A stretch of DNA of 26,222 nucleotides from NCBI GenBank assembly GCA_045046905.1, contig JASFYU010000127.1, positions 1 to 26,222 of the forward strand, given 5' to 3'. A model generated the notes under the pieces. That model worked only from the letters and a program-made list of their open reading frames with translations, was not told where the DNA came from and made no database searches. This document shows, in pieces, positions 15,355 to 24,809 of the stretch (position 1 is its first letter; each line of letters begins with the position of its first letter). The position numbers and the translations under genes are program-made. The stretch comes from JASFYU01 sp045046905. GTDB taxonomy: Bacteria; Bacteroidota; Bacteroidia; Flavobacteriales; Flavobacteriaceae.

Positions 15355-16764
15355 ATGAAAAGATTTAAAAGTATCGTTATAAAGACATTTTTGTGTAGTA
15401 TGCTGTTTTTATTACCTATAAAGATGTTTTCACAAGCCGATGTACATATGAATGAAAAGGATAGCTCCCCGAGTTGGAAAGCAGGTGTAGCAAAAAAAAA
15501 AATCACTCCTCTGCAACCCATATGGATGGCAGGGTATGGCAACCGGACAAGACCTTCAGAAGGGAAACTACATGATTTATGGGCAAAAGCCTTGGTGTTG
15601 GAAGATGCTAAAGGTGAGCGTTCAGTGTTAATAACAACCGATTTATTAGGGGTAACTAGGAGGTTTACAGCCAATATTCGCAAACAATTAAAAGAAAAAT
15701 TTAACCTATCTGATGCCCAGGTAATGATAAACAGTTCCCACACCCATTCGGGGCCTGTTCTGGAGAATGCCCTTGTGGATATATACCCAATAGATAACAG
15801 TGAAAGGGGGAGAATCAAACAATACACGGACTGGTTAGAAAAAGAAGTTATTAAACTGGTACAAGAGGCATATGCATCTTTGGAGCCGGTAAAGATTTAT
15901 TCTGAAAATGGGGTTACAAGGTTTCAGGTAAACCGAAGAAACAACAATGTGTCAGCATTACTGGAGCAAACTGAATTAAAGGGTCCTAACGATTATTCAG
16001 TGCCTGTTCTCAAGGTTGAGAATAACGCTGGAAAAATAAAGGCTATAGTTTTTGGATATGCATGTCATGCTACTGTGCTGAATGGTTACGAATGGTCAGG
16101 AGACTATCCCGGGTTTGCTCAGCTAGAGTTGGAAAAAAAATACGAGGGGGTAACAGCTATGTTCTTTCAGGGGGCAGGAGCTGACCAGAACCCTTTGCCG
16201 CGTCATTCAATAGCGCTTGCGCAACAATATGGACGAGACCTAGCTTCTGCTGTTGAAAGAGTATTAAATGAGGATATGCCAGAATGTGTACCGGAACTTG
16301 TGGTCTCCTACTCAGAAATTGAATTGCCTTTCGCCAAAGTCCTAAAAAGAAAAAATCTGATAAAAATCAAAAAATATGATACTGGATATCGAAAACGCTG
16401 GGCTACACGGATGTTGGATAAAATTGATAGGGGTGAATCTTTTCCCACATCTTATCCCAACTATCCTTTACAGTTATGGCAAATCGGAGGACAAAAGATG
16501 TTCAGTATGGGAGGCGAAGTGGTTATTGATTACGCGATAAAATTAAAGCAGATTTTTGGACAGGATATTTTTGTTCTCGGTTATACCAATGATGTTATGG
16601 GGTATATACCCTCTCCCATAATATTAAAAGAAGGGGGGTATGAAGGTGCATCTTCCCAGGTGGTGTATGGATTACCGGCTCTGTGGGATAAAAAAATACA
16701 GAACATAATTCTCAAAGAAATAATAAAAATGTCCCAAGAAATAGATATACTGCCTAAGAAATAA
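15355..16764 (+). CDS. Secreted neutral/alkaline ceramidase-fold protein, probably not a ceramidase
   Basis: I chose the ATG at 15355, not the upstream GTG at 15268, because MKRFKSIVIKTFLCSMLFLL starts a clean signal peptide ending near KMFSQA. That gives 469 residues. The neutral ceramidase N-terminal domain (PF04734) covers most of it: WKAGVAKKKITPLQPIWMAGY, DLWAKALVLED, INSSHTHSGPV (His129, His131), YACHATVLNG (His238), FFQGAGADQNP and GEVVIDYAIKLK near the end. The histidines fit metal binding. True ceramidases have GDVSPN with the catalytic Ser; here the aligned stretch is ADQNPL (Asp277-Asn279), so the nucleophile is missing. It is shorter than the roughly 650-residue enzymes. The stop lies 10 bp before the IS66 relic. 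Confidence 0.85.
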   Translation: MKRFKSIVIKTFLCSMLFLLPIKMFSQADVHMNEKDSSPSWKAGVAKKKITPLQPIWMAGYGNRTRPSEGKLHDLWAKALVLEDAKGERSVLITTDLLGVTRRFTANIRKQLKEKFNLSDAQVMINSSHTHSGPVLENALVDIYPIDNSERGRIKQYTDWLEKEVIKLVQEAYASLEPVKIYSENGVTRFQVNRRNNNVSALLEQTELKGPNDYSVPVLKVENNAGKIKAIVFGYACHATVLNGYEWSGDYPGFAQLELEKKYEGVTAMFFQGAGADQNPLPRHSIALAQQYGRDLASAVERVLNEDMPECVPELVVSYSEIELPFAKVLKRKNLIKIKKYDTGYRKRWATRMLDKIDRGESFPTSYPNYPLQLWQIGGQKMFSMGGEVVIDYAIKLKQIFGQDIFVLGYTNDVMGYIPSPIILKEGGYEGASSQVVYGLPALWDKKIQNIILKEIIKMSQEIDILPKK

Positions 16765-16774
16765 TTGAAACTAA

Positions 16775-18330
16775 TCAGTTTGTAGGATTAATCTCTAATT
16801 TGGCGATAAGGGTGAGTGTACCCAATACGTTCATCCTGCTTTTTATGGTAGTATTAACTAGCGAACGAATTTTGGCAAAATTTTGCGTTTCTCGTTCAGT
16901 TTTAAACTGTCTGAATATTCTTTGTTTCATCTTTTTGTTTCTTGTAACTCGCTGCTATGCATTGTTGTCCGGTGGCATGTCTTTGATGAATAAAAAGGTG
17001 AACAGGTTCTGCCTTTCCCGGCACGCACGTTTATAAAAAGGATAGGGTTCCTTATGGTTTTTATCCGGTGGTTTTTCTGATAATATTTTTAAGCGCTGTA
17101 CGATTTCAAGCCTATCCAAGTCTTGTCCAATATCTTTAGTTTTTGATAGCGTAATAGCATCATAGGGTAATACTTTGAAACTTTCGCCCCATAGGTGGTT
17201 ATCGTATTTTTCGTTTAATATCAATTTAAGTGTATAATGCCGTATTAAAGGCGAAGATATTTCAAGATATAAGAACGCTGTGATTACAGTGCATAGCACC
17301 GTTACGGAATGTAGGAACAAGGCAATTATATTTTGACAAGAACGAGCCGACATGCGACATTATATACTTAAATTGGTATAAGTAGTTCAGGTCTATTATC
17401 AGATGGGGAAGACATGTTCGATGATGTTCCGCCGTGATTCCCGTTTGCGTTCTCCACCCATCACGCACCAGGGTCGCACCGGGGAACCCTTGAGGAAAAT
17501 GGACTTTGATGGCCGCCTTGCCTCTAGTGTCGCAATGTGCGATATAGGTCGGCTTTGGGGTCTGCCAGGTCCAAGACCAATGTTTGTTGCCGTTGACCTT
17601 TGCTCCTGTCTCATCGCTGCCGATTACTTTGGAACTACATATTCTTTGCTTTATTGTTTGGTAAAAAAGAATTGTTCTGTCCGCAAAACGGTTCAATAGA
17701 TAATGTAGGCTGCCTTCGCTAATGCTGATATTGAAAACATCGGACATCATTTCTTTCGTCCGGACAAAGGGTAGATAGTGCCTTGCGTGTAAATACCCGA
17801 TAAGCCCTTCTATATTACTCCCATAACTTATAGGGGAGGTTACTCCTTCTGGGGAAATCCGCTATGGTATTGCGGCCACAGCTACAATTGTTGCCATAGG
17901 TACGGTATTCCGTCCAAACAGCCTTGATCGGTGGTATATCCACTATTTGACATGACCTTTCCCCGACCCCGGATGCACATTTTCTAATGACGATCCGCAA
18001 TCACGGCAATATTCAGGGTGTAGCTCTAGAACAATATGGGGCGTGGTCGTCATTTCCAAGGCCCGCCCTTTATGACCGGGGCTGTCCGCCCCGCTTTTTC
18101 CTGTAGGCCTGCGAAGGCTTTGGTTCTTCTTTGGGCGGTTCTCATCCTTGGACGGAGGGATGGAGCTGTTTCGGCTGTTCTTTGGGTTCTCATAATGAGA
18201 TAGGCGCTCACATAGCTAGGCCACATCCGCTGTCAGGTCTTCGACCTTTTTTAATAGTTGTACTATGGGTTCCCTGTCTGTCAAAATATCAGGTTTCCCG
18301 AAAGATCCAACAATACAGTATTTTTAGAGA
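16775..18330 (-). pseudogene. Broken IS66-family transposase TnpC (copy 2)
   Basis: On the minus strand the IS66 TnpC order is visible across several frames. The N-terminal coiled region (VQLLKKVEDLTADV) is followed by LSHYENPKNSRNSSIPPSKD, the zinc-finger-like PEYCRDCGSSLENV and YRTYGNNCSCG. Catalytic-domain pieces are VIGSDETGAKVNGNKHWSW and a weak LVRDGW. The C-terminal PPDNNA, MKQRIFRQFKTERETQNFAK and TTIKSRMN end with LIAKL at 16775. Stops (for example after PPDNNA) and frameshifts make it inactive. The N-terminal half is richer in GC than its neighbours. No TnpA or TnpB and no terminal repeats were recognised. It abuts the end of the ceramidase-fold gene. Confidence 0.9.
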
Positions 18331-18554
18331 CTGATTAGTTACGCTAAGGGTATAAAAGCAGAAGTTTTATCTTTTATCACAACGATCCGAAAGTCGTGAA
18401 TTAAAAATAGCTTGAGAATACCCTATTTTTGGTTTAGCAACTTTAAATACATTTTATAGGACTCTACAAGCGCACTAATAATACAAATACTCCACTACTT
18501 CGCCAAATCTTAGATTTAGTACCTAGGCGGATTTTTTTCTCGCAGTACCGCACA

Positions 18555-19692
18555 ACACAAAAGTGACAAAGGTTGTAGCCGATATAAAGCTTACGATCAA
18601 TTTGTAGCGCTAACTTTCGGACAGCTGAACAAGTGTTCTACTTTAAATGATATTTCTACTGGTATCGGGGTTAGCGAGACCTTCATCTCAAGTCTGGGCC
18701 TTTCCAAAAGTCCGGCAACATCCACCATGGGCGACGGCAACAGGAACAGGAACTATAAGATGTTCGAGAGCCTGTATCATGGGCTATTGACATAGTATAC
18801 ATACGTATTATCAAAGCGTCATGAATCCCATATTATCAAAGAAATCAGAGACCGCAGTATAAAACTGATGGACAGCTCCGTTATTAGCCTATGTTTATCC
18901 ATGTTCGACCGGGCAAAGTTTCGGACAGCAAAAGGAGGTGTCAAAATACATGCCTGCCGGGACGGCACAATGATGATTCCAGAGGTAGTAAACATCACCC
19001 CTGCCAAGCTCCATGACAGGTATTGACTTGAGCGATCGGTCTTTTCAAAAGGAGCCATAGCAGTTGAGGATAGGGCTTATTTTGATTTTCTTCTAATGTT
19101 GCAAAGAATAAGGGCAGAGAATGTTCTTGTTGCCCGCATAAAGATCAATACCGTATTCGAGACTGTCCGAGAATTAGAACTTCCCGAAAATATTGACCAA
19201 GACATCTTAAAGGATGAAATTATAGGGCTCACCAGCAAGAAAGCTGTTGAAACAGGAATCGACCAAGTAGAATTGCGATTGGCGCATGTTTATAAACCAG
19301 ACGAGAACAAGGTCATTGAAATTATTACCGATCAATTGGACCGGACCGCTAGGACCATTGCCGATCTTTACGAAAAACGATGGGACATCGAGCTGTTCTT
19401 CAAAGCAATCAAACAGAACCTTCAGGTCAAGACCTTCGTCGGCACAGGTGAAAATGCCGTAAAATCACAGATATACATTGCATTGACAACCTATTTGTTG
19501 CTTCGGCCTATCGTCAGGACGATCGTCAAGAAGAAACATGCCTTTTCCGATTTCGTGGAGAAAATAAGGATTTGTCTGTCTTTTTGCCTCACCCTCGACT
19601 ATGTCCGTAATCAGGTAGGAGAAGGGGCAAAGAAAATAAGAGGGAAACCACAAGCTAAGTTCAGCCTTCAACCAGACTTATTTCCGAACTAA
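18555..19692 (+). pseudogene. Broken IS4-type (DUF4372/DDE) transposase
   Basis: Plus-strand frames give, in order, AYDQFVALTFGQLNKCSTL (N-terminal DUF4372-like region), then MDSSVISLCLSMFDRAKFRT with the first Asp, then GGVKIHACRDGTMMIPE, then AVEDRAYFDF with the second Asp, and LYEKRWDIELFFKAIKQNLQ, which is the IS4 Y-R-E-K signature with the catalytic Glu. The last 198 codons (19096-19692) are open and end PDLFPN. Stops occur near 18795 and 19024 and there is at least one frameshift, so the element is dead. Its GC content is higher than the flanks. No clear terminal repeats were seen. Confidence 0.88.
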
Positions 19693-19960
19693 ATCGAAAA
19701 CAACTCCTGTTATACAGCGGTGAGAGGTGAAATACAACTGTTTTTAAAAACTTTAGGACGAGTGTGATTGTCAGCTAAACTTACGCCGCTCAATTAATCT
19801 TATCTGCCGCTCGCTACCGCCAGTTTTCAATTGGTGGCTGCAAATAAACGTATCCATATATACATCACAAATTATAGACCGTCACTTTCTATATACATAG
19901 CTGCCCGTAGCAGGCTCGGTACTGGTCGCAAATGGGCATTAGCGGGGTAATAAGACTTTT

Positions 19961-20392
19961 ATGCAGAAAATTGCTACCTTTACGAAAGTGACAAAACTGT
20001 TTTCTATATTAATATCTTTACTGTTGCTTTTTCAAAGCGTGAATATGAGTATTTCCGATTTGGCGCAAATAGATGAACTCATTGAACATGCACAGTTTCA
20101 CAATGAGCAATACGGAGACAGCTTTTTTGTATTCGTTTCCAAACACTACGGGGAATTAAAAGCAGAACACAGTAAAAAGCATCAAGAAGAAAAATGCGAT
20201 CATGAGGATTTGCCTTTTAACCATAATTCATGTACGCACATTACATCGGTTACGACCTACGTTTTAAATAAATTCAAAGCCGAAATAAAAAGCCTATTTT
20301 TTTCTAAAACAATAGAAGCTAATTTCTATTACCAAGGCCATACCTCTTCTTTACACGCCATTGGGTTCTTTCAGCCACCAAGGTTTTCATAA
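19961..20392 (+). CDS. Small membrane-anchored or periplasmic protein of a metal-efflux operon
   Basis: This 143-residue protein has an N-terminal hydrophobic segment (LFSILISLLLLFQSVNM), then a soluble part rich in His, Cys and acidic residues: HSKKHQEEKCDHEDLPFNHN followed by SCTH. The clustered Cys/His could bind metal. Short proteins of this kind commonly precede czcA/cusA genes in Bacteroidota, but I know of no assigned function. The ATG at 19961 places it 75 bp before the czcA start at 20468. The upstream 270 bp after the IS4 relic holds no gene and no recognised promoter. Confidence 0.75.
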   Translation: MQKIATFTKVTKLFSILISLLLLFQSVNMSISDLAQIDELIEHAQFHNEQYGDSFFVFVSKHYGELKAEHSKKHQEEKCDHEDLPFNHNSCTHITSVTTYVLNKFKAEIKSLFFSKTIEANFYYQGHTSSLHAIGFFQPPRFS

Positions 20393-20467
20393 GATTATCG
20401 TTTTTGATTTTGCGTCTATTCTCATTAGTGATTATAGGGCTATTAACGTTTGTTATTTCATGAAGAG

Positions 20468-23400
20468 ATGCTATTACATATTATCAATTTCAGTATAAAG
20501 AATAAGTTCATTGTTCTCTTATTCACAACTTTTATTATAGGATTTGGATTGTATTCCTTATCCAAGATTCCCATTGGCGCTGTGCCTGATGTGACTAACA
20601 ATCAAGTGCAGATTATTACCACATCGCGCCATCTTTCAACAAAAGATATGGAACAATTTATTACCTACCCCGTTGAATTGGAAATGGCAAATTTACCGGG
20701 TGTGCAGGAGATCCGTTCCATATCTAAATTTGGACTCTCGGTTGTTACCATTGTCTTTGATGACGATATGGGAACCTTTTTACCACGTCAGCTTATTGCC
20801 GAAAAAATCAAATCTGCCTCTGAAAAAATACCCGAAGGTTTTGGAGCTCCAGAGATGGGCCCCATAACCACTGGTCTAGGTGAAATTTATCAATATATTC
20901 TTGATGTAAAACCAGCGTTTAAAGAAAAATATACCGCTAGCGATTTACGTACTATCCAAGATTGGATTGTAAAGAGGCAACTTTCGGGCATTCCAGGCGT
21001 AGTTGAAGTAAATACCTGGGGTGGCTTTTTAAAACAATATGAAGTTGCAATTAACACCCAAAAGTTAAATGCGATGGGCATCACTGCCCGTGATGTGGTT
21101 ACAGCATTAGAAATGAATAATAGCATTACGGGGGGTGGCTACATCGAGAAGGTGAATCAAGCTTTTTTTATACGTGGTGAAGGACTCGTTTCTTCATTAG
21201 AGGATATCAATAATATTGTTGTTAAGAATGACGGTAATCTGCCAATCTACATTAGAGATGTTGCTAATGTTGGTTTTGGAAGTGCCACGCGCTTTGGGGC
21301 GGTTACGGGAAATGGCGAAGGCGAAAAAGTTTTAGGGCAAGTAATGATGCTCAAGAATGCCAATTCTAAAAAGGTGATTGAAGCCGTGAAAGAACGAGTA
21401 GCCTTGATTTCGAAATCCTTGCCCGAAGGGGTCTATATAAATGCCTTTTTAGACCGAAGTGAGTTAATTGCCAAAACTACTTTTACGGTTTCCGAAAACC
21501 TTATTCTAGGCTGTTTGATTGTCATTTTTGTTGTGGTATTGCTCTTAGGTAATTTTCGATCTGGATTGGTGGTAGCTTCTGTAATTCCATTGTGTTTATT
21601 GTTTGCACTGTCATTGATGTACATTTTTGGTGTAGATGCCAACTTGATGAGCTTGGGTGCTATTGATTTCGGAATTATTATCGATGGTGCCGTGATTATT
21701 GTTGAGTTTATAGCTTTTCAGATTACAAAAAATAAAGATAAAATGGATGCCTTGGCGAAGGGCGAACAACAGCTATTCAGAGATGAAATTACGTATACAG
21801 GAGCATCAAAAATGATGAATTCCGCTATTTTCGGACAACTAATAATCCTTATCGTTTTTATTCCAATTTTATCACTTTCTGGAGTAGAGGGTAAAATGTT
21901 CAAGCCAATGGCATTGACCTTTAGTTTTGCCCTGATTGGTGCAATGATCTTATGCTTTACTTATGTTCCTGTGGTTGCATCTTTATTTTTGAGGCCATCT
22001 AGAGCATCGGATAAAAACATATCAGTTCGACTGATGCGATGGCTCAATAAAATATATGCCCCTGTAATTGATTGGGCATTGCAAAGCAAGCGTTTAGTCC
22101 TTCTTTTGGCCGGCGGGCTCTTAGTAGTGTCAGTCTACTTATATTCCACTATGGGTGGCGAATTTGTGCCCACGCTTGATGAAGGTGACTTTGTAATACA
22201 ACCCATACTCAAAACAGGAACTTCTCTGAGTAGCACAGTGGAAATAACAACCGAAATCGAAAAAATACTGCTCAAAGAATTTCCCGAGGTCGAACAAGTA
22301 GTGACCCGAATAGGTGCTGCCGAAGTGCCAACAGACCCAATGTCTATGGAAGAAAGTGATGTGATAATTATCTTGAAGTCAAAAAGCGAATGGACGTCTG
22401 CAGACTCAAAAGATGAACTCGCCGATAAGTTTAAAGAAGCACTCGCCATCATTCCTGGAATGGAAGTCGAATTTACGCAACCCATCGAGATGCGTTTTAA
22501 TGAATTGATTACTGGGGTACGTGCAGATATCGCTATTAAGATTTTTGGTGAAGATCTTGATGTTCTTGCTAAAAAAGGAAATGAAATAGGCGTTTTAATA
22601 GAAAATATTCCTGGGGCGGCAGATATTTCCGTAGAAAAAATTACGGGACTTCCAGAGATGAATGTAAAGTTCAATAGAATGAAAATTGCCCGTTATGGTC
22701 TCAATATTAAAGATGTAAATGATATGGTGGCGATGGGTTTTGCAGGACGAAGCGTAGGAAGTGTTTTTGAAGGCGAGAAACGATTTGACCTTGTAGTGAG
22801 GTTAGATAAGCAAAAACGAAAAGACATTGATGATCTTAAAAATTTGTATATCGACCTACCCAGGGGTGGAAAGGTTCCTCTGAGAGAACTTGCCGATATT
22901 ACCTATCAAAAAGGGATAGCAAAAATATCGCGTGATGATACAAGGCGTAGAATTGTGGTCGGTATTAACGTGCGTAACCGTGATTTACAATCTGTAGTTG
23001 ACGATGTGAAACAATTGATTAACGAGAACATAAAATTACCAGTAGGGTATACCATTACCTATGGTGGGCAATTTGAAAATCTTGAAAGCGCTAAATCTAG
23101 ATTGTTGGTAGCCGTCCCCATTGCGCTAATCTTAATTTTTATACTACTTTATTTCGCCTTTAAATCGGTTAAGGAGGCCTTGATGGTATTTTCAGCGATT
23201 CCACTTGCGGCAGTTGGGGGTGTTTTTTTATTATGGATCCGCGATTTACCCTTTAGTATTTCGGCAGGTGTTGGTTTTATTGCCTTGTTTGGGATTGCGG
23301 TTTTAAATGGAATCGTATTGATAGAACACTTTAAAGAACTCAAAAAGGAGGGGTTTACTACTATTGAGGAACTCATTAAGCAGGGCACTAAAGATCGATT

Positions 23401-24799
23401 GAGAGCCGTGTTATTGACAGCGGCAGCAGCTGCTCTAGGGTTTTTGCCAATGGCCATTTCTACCAATGCCGGTGCAGAAGTACAGCGACCACTTGCTACC
23501 GTTGTAATAGGAGGGCTGATAACGGCAACCTTGTTGACACTGGTAGTTTTACCCGTTCTATACGTATATTTTAACCGCCCTATAAAAAAGAAGATAACTA
23601 CTAACAAAAAAAGTATAATAGGTGTGAGTGTAGTATTGTTATTGGTTTCAATAAACCTAAGGGCACAGAAAAAACCTATAAACTTACAAGAACTGATCCC
23701 CTTGGCCATTGAAAACAATGCAGGGCTCAATGCCTATAGATTACAGGTTGATCGATCTAAGGCGCTCGTAGGCAGCGCTTTTAGTTTCGATAAAACACAA
23801 ATCTATTATGAATTTGATGAGAGCAATCTCGCAGTGAACAATGAGCCCTTACGTGTCTTTGGTATTCGACAAGACTTTCGTTTTCCAACTGTTTATTTCG
23901 CAGAAAGAAAAGTGAATAAAGCAAATCTTCAAGTAGCCTCAAGTGTATATGATATTCAGAAAATTGCATTGGAGCGCAAAGTGACAAATGCGTATTATGA
24001 CTATCAAATTGCCAGAGAAAAGGAAGTCGTATATAAGAAATTGGATAGCTTCTATTCTGATTTTTCACGTATTGCGGCTAGGCGATTTGAGTTGGGAGAA
24101 ACCAATTATTTGGCAAAAATTACCGCTGCCTCTATGCAAAAACAAATCAATCTCAAATATTTTGAATCAAAACAAGAAGTCGTATTGACTTACGGAGATT
24201 TATTAAAAGTAGTGCAATCTGAGGACATACTTATACTAGTAAAAGAAGCCGTACTCAAAACACCTCTTAATCGTATTGATATGAACACCAGCGTAGAAAG
24301 GGCCTATTATCAGAACAGAGTTTCCGTATTAAAAGCAGAGCGTAGTTTTAAAAAACAACAACTCTTGCCAGATATTAGTCTTAATTATTTTCAAGGCACA
24401 AATTCTGGACTCAATAGTAGTTTATACGGGTATCAATTGGGTCTCAAAATCCCTATTTTATTTGGTGGTCGATCCTCTGGTATTAAGGCTGCCGGTATTG
24501 CCGAGAATATTGCTTTCATGAAATTCAAGGAATATGAGATACAGCGTAACGTCAAGTATAATGCCCTAGATATTCAAAGGAATAAATTGAATAGGACCCT
24601 AGAATATTATGAGCAGGAAGGCACCGCACTTTCAGATGAAATTTTAAAAACGGCCAATAGTAGTTTCAGAAACGGAGAAATTGATTTTTACCAATATATA
24701 CAGAGCCTTGAAAGCGCCTATGAGGCCAAAATAGATTATTTGAACAAGTTAAAGCAGTACAATAAAATAGTAACTGAACTTAATTACTTAACCCTATAA
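20468..24799 (+). CDS. czcA: CzcA-type heavy-metal RND pump fused to a TolC-like outer-membrane channel
   Basis: I chose the ATG at 20468 (MLLHIINFSIKNKF) over a TTG at 20450; this gives 1443 residues. Residues 1 to about 1040 form an HME-RND pump with 12 membrane helices and two periplasmic loops. Helix 4 reads DFGIIIDGAVIIVE with Asp400, Asp406 and Glu413, the CzcA-type proton relay typical of divalent-metal (Zn/Co/Cd/Ni) exporters; Cu/Ag pumps differ here. After a Lys-rich linker, a signal-peptide-like segment (IGVSVVLLLVSINLRAQ, about 1050-1066) precedes a TolC-like outer-membrane factor domain (about 1068-1443) with LQELIPLAIENNAGLNAYRL. The gene overlaps no neighbour and is 10 bp before the adaptor gene. 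Such fusions are known in Bacteroidota. Confidence 0.95.
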   Translation: MLLHIINFSIKNKFIVLLFTTFIIGFGLYSLSKIPIGAVPDVTNNQVQIITTSRHLSTKDMEQFITYPVELEMANLPGVQEIRSISKFGLSVVTIVFDDDMGTFLPRQLIAEKIKSASEKIPEGFGAPEMGPITTGLGEIYQYILDVKPAFKEKYTASDLRTIQDWIVKRQLSGIPGVVEVNTWGGFLKQYEVAINTQKLNAMGITARDVVTALEMNNSITGGGYIEKVNQAFFIRGEGLVSSLEDINNIVVKNDGNLPIYIRDVANVGFGSATRFGAVTGNGEGEKVLGQVMMLKNANSKKVIEAVKERVALISKSLPEGVYINAFLDRSELIAKTTFTVSENLILGCLIVIFVVVLLLGNFRSGLVVASVIPLCLLFALSLMYIFGVDANLMSLGAIDFGIIIDGAVIIVEFIAFQITKNKDKMDALAKGEQQLFRDEITYTGASKMMNSAIFGQLIILIVFIPILSLSGVEGKMFKPMALTFSFALIGAMILCFTYVPVVASLFLRPSRASDKNISVRLMRWLNKIYAPVIDWALQSKRLVLLLAGGLLVVSVYLYSTMGGEFVPTLDEGDFVIQPILKTGTSLSSTVEITTEIEKILLKEFPEVEQVVTRIGAAEVPTDPMSMEESDVIIILKSKSEWTSADSKDELADKFKEALAIIPGMEVEFTQPIEMRFNELITGVRADIAIKIFGEDLDVLAKKGNEIGVLIENIPGAADISVEKITGLPEMNVKFNRMKIARYGLNIKDVNDMVAMGFAGRSVGSVFEGEKRFDLVVRLDKQKRKDIDDLKNLYIDLPRGGKVPLRELADITYQKGIAKISRDDTRRRIVVGINVRNRDLQSVVDDVKQLINENIKLPVGYTITYGGQFENLESAKSRLLVAVPIALILIFILLYFAFKSVKEALMVFSAIPLAAVGGVFLLWIRDLPFSISAGVGFIALFGIAVLNGIVLIEHFKELKKEGFTTIEELIKQGTKDRLRAVLLTAAAAALGFLPMAISTNAGAEVQRPLATVVIGGLITATLLTLVVLPVLYVYFNRPIKKKITTNKKSIIGVSVVLLLVSINLRAQKKPINLQELIPLAIENNAGLNAYRLQVDRSKALVGSAFSFDKTQIYYEFDESNLAVNNEPLRVFGIRQDFRFPTVYFAERKVNKANLQVASSVYDIQKIALERKVTNAYYDYQIAREKEVVYKKLDSFYSDFSRIAARRFELGETNYLAKITAASMQKQINLKYFESKQEVVLTYGDLLKVVQSEDILILVKEAVLKTPLNRIDMNTSVERAYYQNRVSVLKAERSFKKQQLLPDISLNYFQGTNSGLNSSLYGYQLGLKIPILFGGRSSGIKAAGIAENIAFMKFKEYEIQRNVKYNALDIQRNKLNRTLEYYEQEGTALSDEILKTANSSFRNGEIDFYQYIQSLESAYEAKIDYLNKLKQYNKIVTELNYLTL

Positions 24800-24809
24800 A
24801 TTAAGCAAT

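Noticed and set aside
16955..17750. Two minus-strand open frames that look like separate small genes
   Set aside because: They are pieces of one frameshifted IS66 TnpC.
19096..19692. Intact 198-residue transposase gene
   Set aside because: It is only the C-terminal part of a longer IS4-type transposase whose upstream part has stops and a frameshift.
22135..22674. 179-codon minus-strand frame inside czcA
   Set aside because: It is the antisense of a well-supported RND pump, Ser/Ile-rich, with no domain.
20468..24799. Frameshift or assembly error joining pump and channel genes
   Set aside because: The reading frame is continuous and such fused pumps are a known Bacteroidota form.
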